Below, one piece after another: positions 63,161 through 64,000 of a stretch of 64,000 nt of DNA. The notes beneath the pieces are model-generated. The model was not told the DNA's origin and searched no databases. It saw nothing but the letters and a program-made list of their open reading frames with translations. How positions within the stretch are numbered: position 1 is the first letter of the stretch; every line of letters starts with the position of its first letter. A program made the position numbers and the translations under genes. Source of the stretch: a bacterium (GTDB lineage Bacteria > Desulfobacterota > Deferrisomatia > Deferrisomatales > Deferrisomataceae); contig JALUTY010000034.1 in NCBI GenBank assembly GCA_027021615.1, positions 1 to 64,000 of the forward strand. Direction: 5' to 3'.

Positions 63161-64000
63161 TCAGCAGATGCGCGGCAGCAGCTCCCCGGCCGGCTCGTCC
63201 ACCAGACGGGTTCCCCCCAGCCCGGTTCGGGCCAATACCCTGGCCGGCCCTTCCCGCACCTCCCCCACCACGGCTGCCCTGCGGCCCCGGGGGTGGGCCC
63301 GCAGGGCCTCCAGGGCCCGCGCGGCATCCCTGCCGGCCACGAGCGCCAGAGCGCATCCCTCGTTGGCCACCTCCAGCGGATCGTACCCCAGAAGATCGCA
63401 GGCGCTCCGGACCGCCGGGGCCACGGGCACGCGTGCCTCGTCAATCACGATCTCCACGGACGAGGCCGACGCGATCTCGTTGAGCGCACCGGCCACCCCG
63501 CCCCGGGTGGGGTCCCGCAGGACGTGCACCTCCGCGCCGCTGGCAAGGAGCGCCGCCACCAGCCCGTTCAACGGGGCCACGTCGCTCTCGATCTCCGCCT
63601 CGAACCCGATTCCCTCCCGGCAGGACAACACCGCGATCCCGTGACGGCCGACGTCCCCGGTCAGCACGACGGCGTCGCCCGGCCGGGCCGCCGATCCGCT
63701 GATGACCGGAGCTTCGGGCAGCGCGCCGATGCCGGCCGTGTTGACCACCGGGTCCCCGAACGGCACCACCTTGGTGTCGCCGGCCACGATCCGAACCCCG
63801 GCCTCCCGAGCCCGGTCGGCCATCCGCTCCACGATCTCCTCGAGATCCCGCAGGGGAAGCCCCTCGGGAAGCACGAACCCCGCGGTCAGGTATAGGGGGC
63901 GGGCGCCCACCATGGCCAGGTCGTTCACCGTGCCGCACACCGCCAGGTCCCCCAGGTTCCCGCCCGGAAACCGCCAGGGCTGCACCACGAACGAGTCCGT
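63161..64000 (-). CDS. hypE: Hydrogenase maturation protein HypE, C-terminal part (runs off the window)
   Basis: 279 codons of the C-terminal part are present, the start being beyond the right end. Diagnostic are DSFVVQPWRFPGGNLGDLAV, GTVNDLAMVGARPLYLTAGF, RIVAGDTKVV and LRDPTRGGVAGALNEIA, and the ending ELLPRIC. The final cysteine is the residue that carries the thiocyanate made with HypF, later the CN ligand of NiFe hydrogenase. It indicates that the organism makes a NiFe hydrogenase. The genes before it lie outside the window. Confidence 0.96.
   Translation of the reverse strand, partial: TDSFVVQPWRFPGGNLGDLAVCGTVNDLAMVGARPLYLTAGFVLPEGLPLRDLEEIVERMADRAREAGVRIVAGDTKVVPFGDPVVNTAGIGALPEAPVISGSAARPGDAVVLTGDVGRHGIAVLSCREGIGFEAEIESDVAPLNGLVAALLASGAEVHVLRDPTRGGVAGALNEIASASSVEIVIDEARVPVAPAVRSACDLLGYDPLEVANEGCALALVAGRDAARALEALRAHPRGRRAAVVGEVREGPARVLARTGLGGTRLVDEPAGELLPRIC

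Noticed and set aside
1-64000. CRISPR arrays, prophage or intact transposase genes
   Set aside because: There are no regularly spaced direct repeats, phage structural genes or transposase domains. The repeats that exist are short and intergenic.

Overview
The window is very GC-rich bacterial chromosome, with G or C at most third codon positions and frequent GTG/TTG starts behind AGGAGG-type ribosome binding sites. Gene content suggests a motile, anaerobic, deltaproteobacteria-like organism (Desulfobacterota/Desulfuromonadales/Deferrisoma type; inference). The pointers are an aldehyde:ferredoxin oxidoreductase start, an octaheme HAO-family cytochrome, a sigma-54 promoter on a flagellar operon, an NtrC-type regulator, HypE, and an NhaD-type antiporter. 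It reads as ordinary chromosome: no phage, CRISPR array, rRNA or tRNA was recognised, and no intact insertion sequence.

Layout. 1-4984: the N-terminus of a tungsten AOR and a CBS-ACT protein on the minus strand, then valS-nadC and a lone cyclic-nucleotide-binding domain on the plus strand. 4981-11215: a tight minus-strand run of a CHASE2 adenylate cyclase, an SH3 protein, an M48 protease, an outer-membrane barrel and a GAF/HD-GYP phosphodiesterase, preceded by a macrodomain protein. 12306-16052: two YkgJ-like Cys-cluster proteins, a small membrane sensor, an RlmM-like methyltransferase and a NYN nuclease. 16190-25486: an eleven-gene flagellar cluster transcribed flgF-flgG-flgA-flgH-flgI-flgJ-flgM-flgN-flgK-flgL-fliW from a good sigma-54 promoter. 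25812-27152: the octaheme cytochrome, behind a CRP/FNR-type palindrome placed at about -41.5 and ended by a 20-bp terminator stem.

27422-33940: two tiny minus-strand genes, then an SPFH membrane protein one base apart from an 1131-residue protein with two AAA+ modules and a Lon-type Ser-Lys protease domain, then an acyl-CoA synthetase. This SPFH/AAA-AAA-Lon pair is the best candidate for an undescribed system. 33997-35647: an unrecognised membrane protein, a probably frameshifted small gene, an AT-rich patch and a duplicated gene-start remnant. 35648-42935: clpB, a YyaL/SPATA20-type protein, a tandem UspA protein and nhaD. 43279-44487: ftsY. 44841-52464: an eight-gene minus-strand operon scpA-scpB-rluB-pheA-hisC-aroF-tyrA-aroA, joining condensin and rRNA-modification genes to phenylalanine/tyrosine synthesis. 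52842-57690: a sugar-phosphate nucleotidyltransferase, an RNase HI with a C-terminal viroplasmin-like segment, a TPR protein, a cupin and a Cys-less TlpA-like TPR protein. 57810-61099: thiG-thiH and, after a repeat, thiS-ubiE. 61041-62468: the NtrC-type regulator. The window ends inside hypE.

The intergenic spaces carry several dispersed repeat families: a ~190-bp palindromic element bounded by GGGGCATGGGGTCTGC, tandem GGASGCTR octamers, CTAGTTTCTAG tracts, and a 184-bp element with 20-bp terminal inverted repeats. They explain most gene-free stretches over 200 bases. Genes were assigned by reading motifs; no database comparison was possible.
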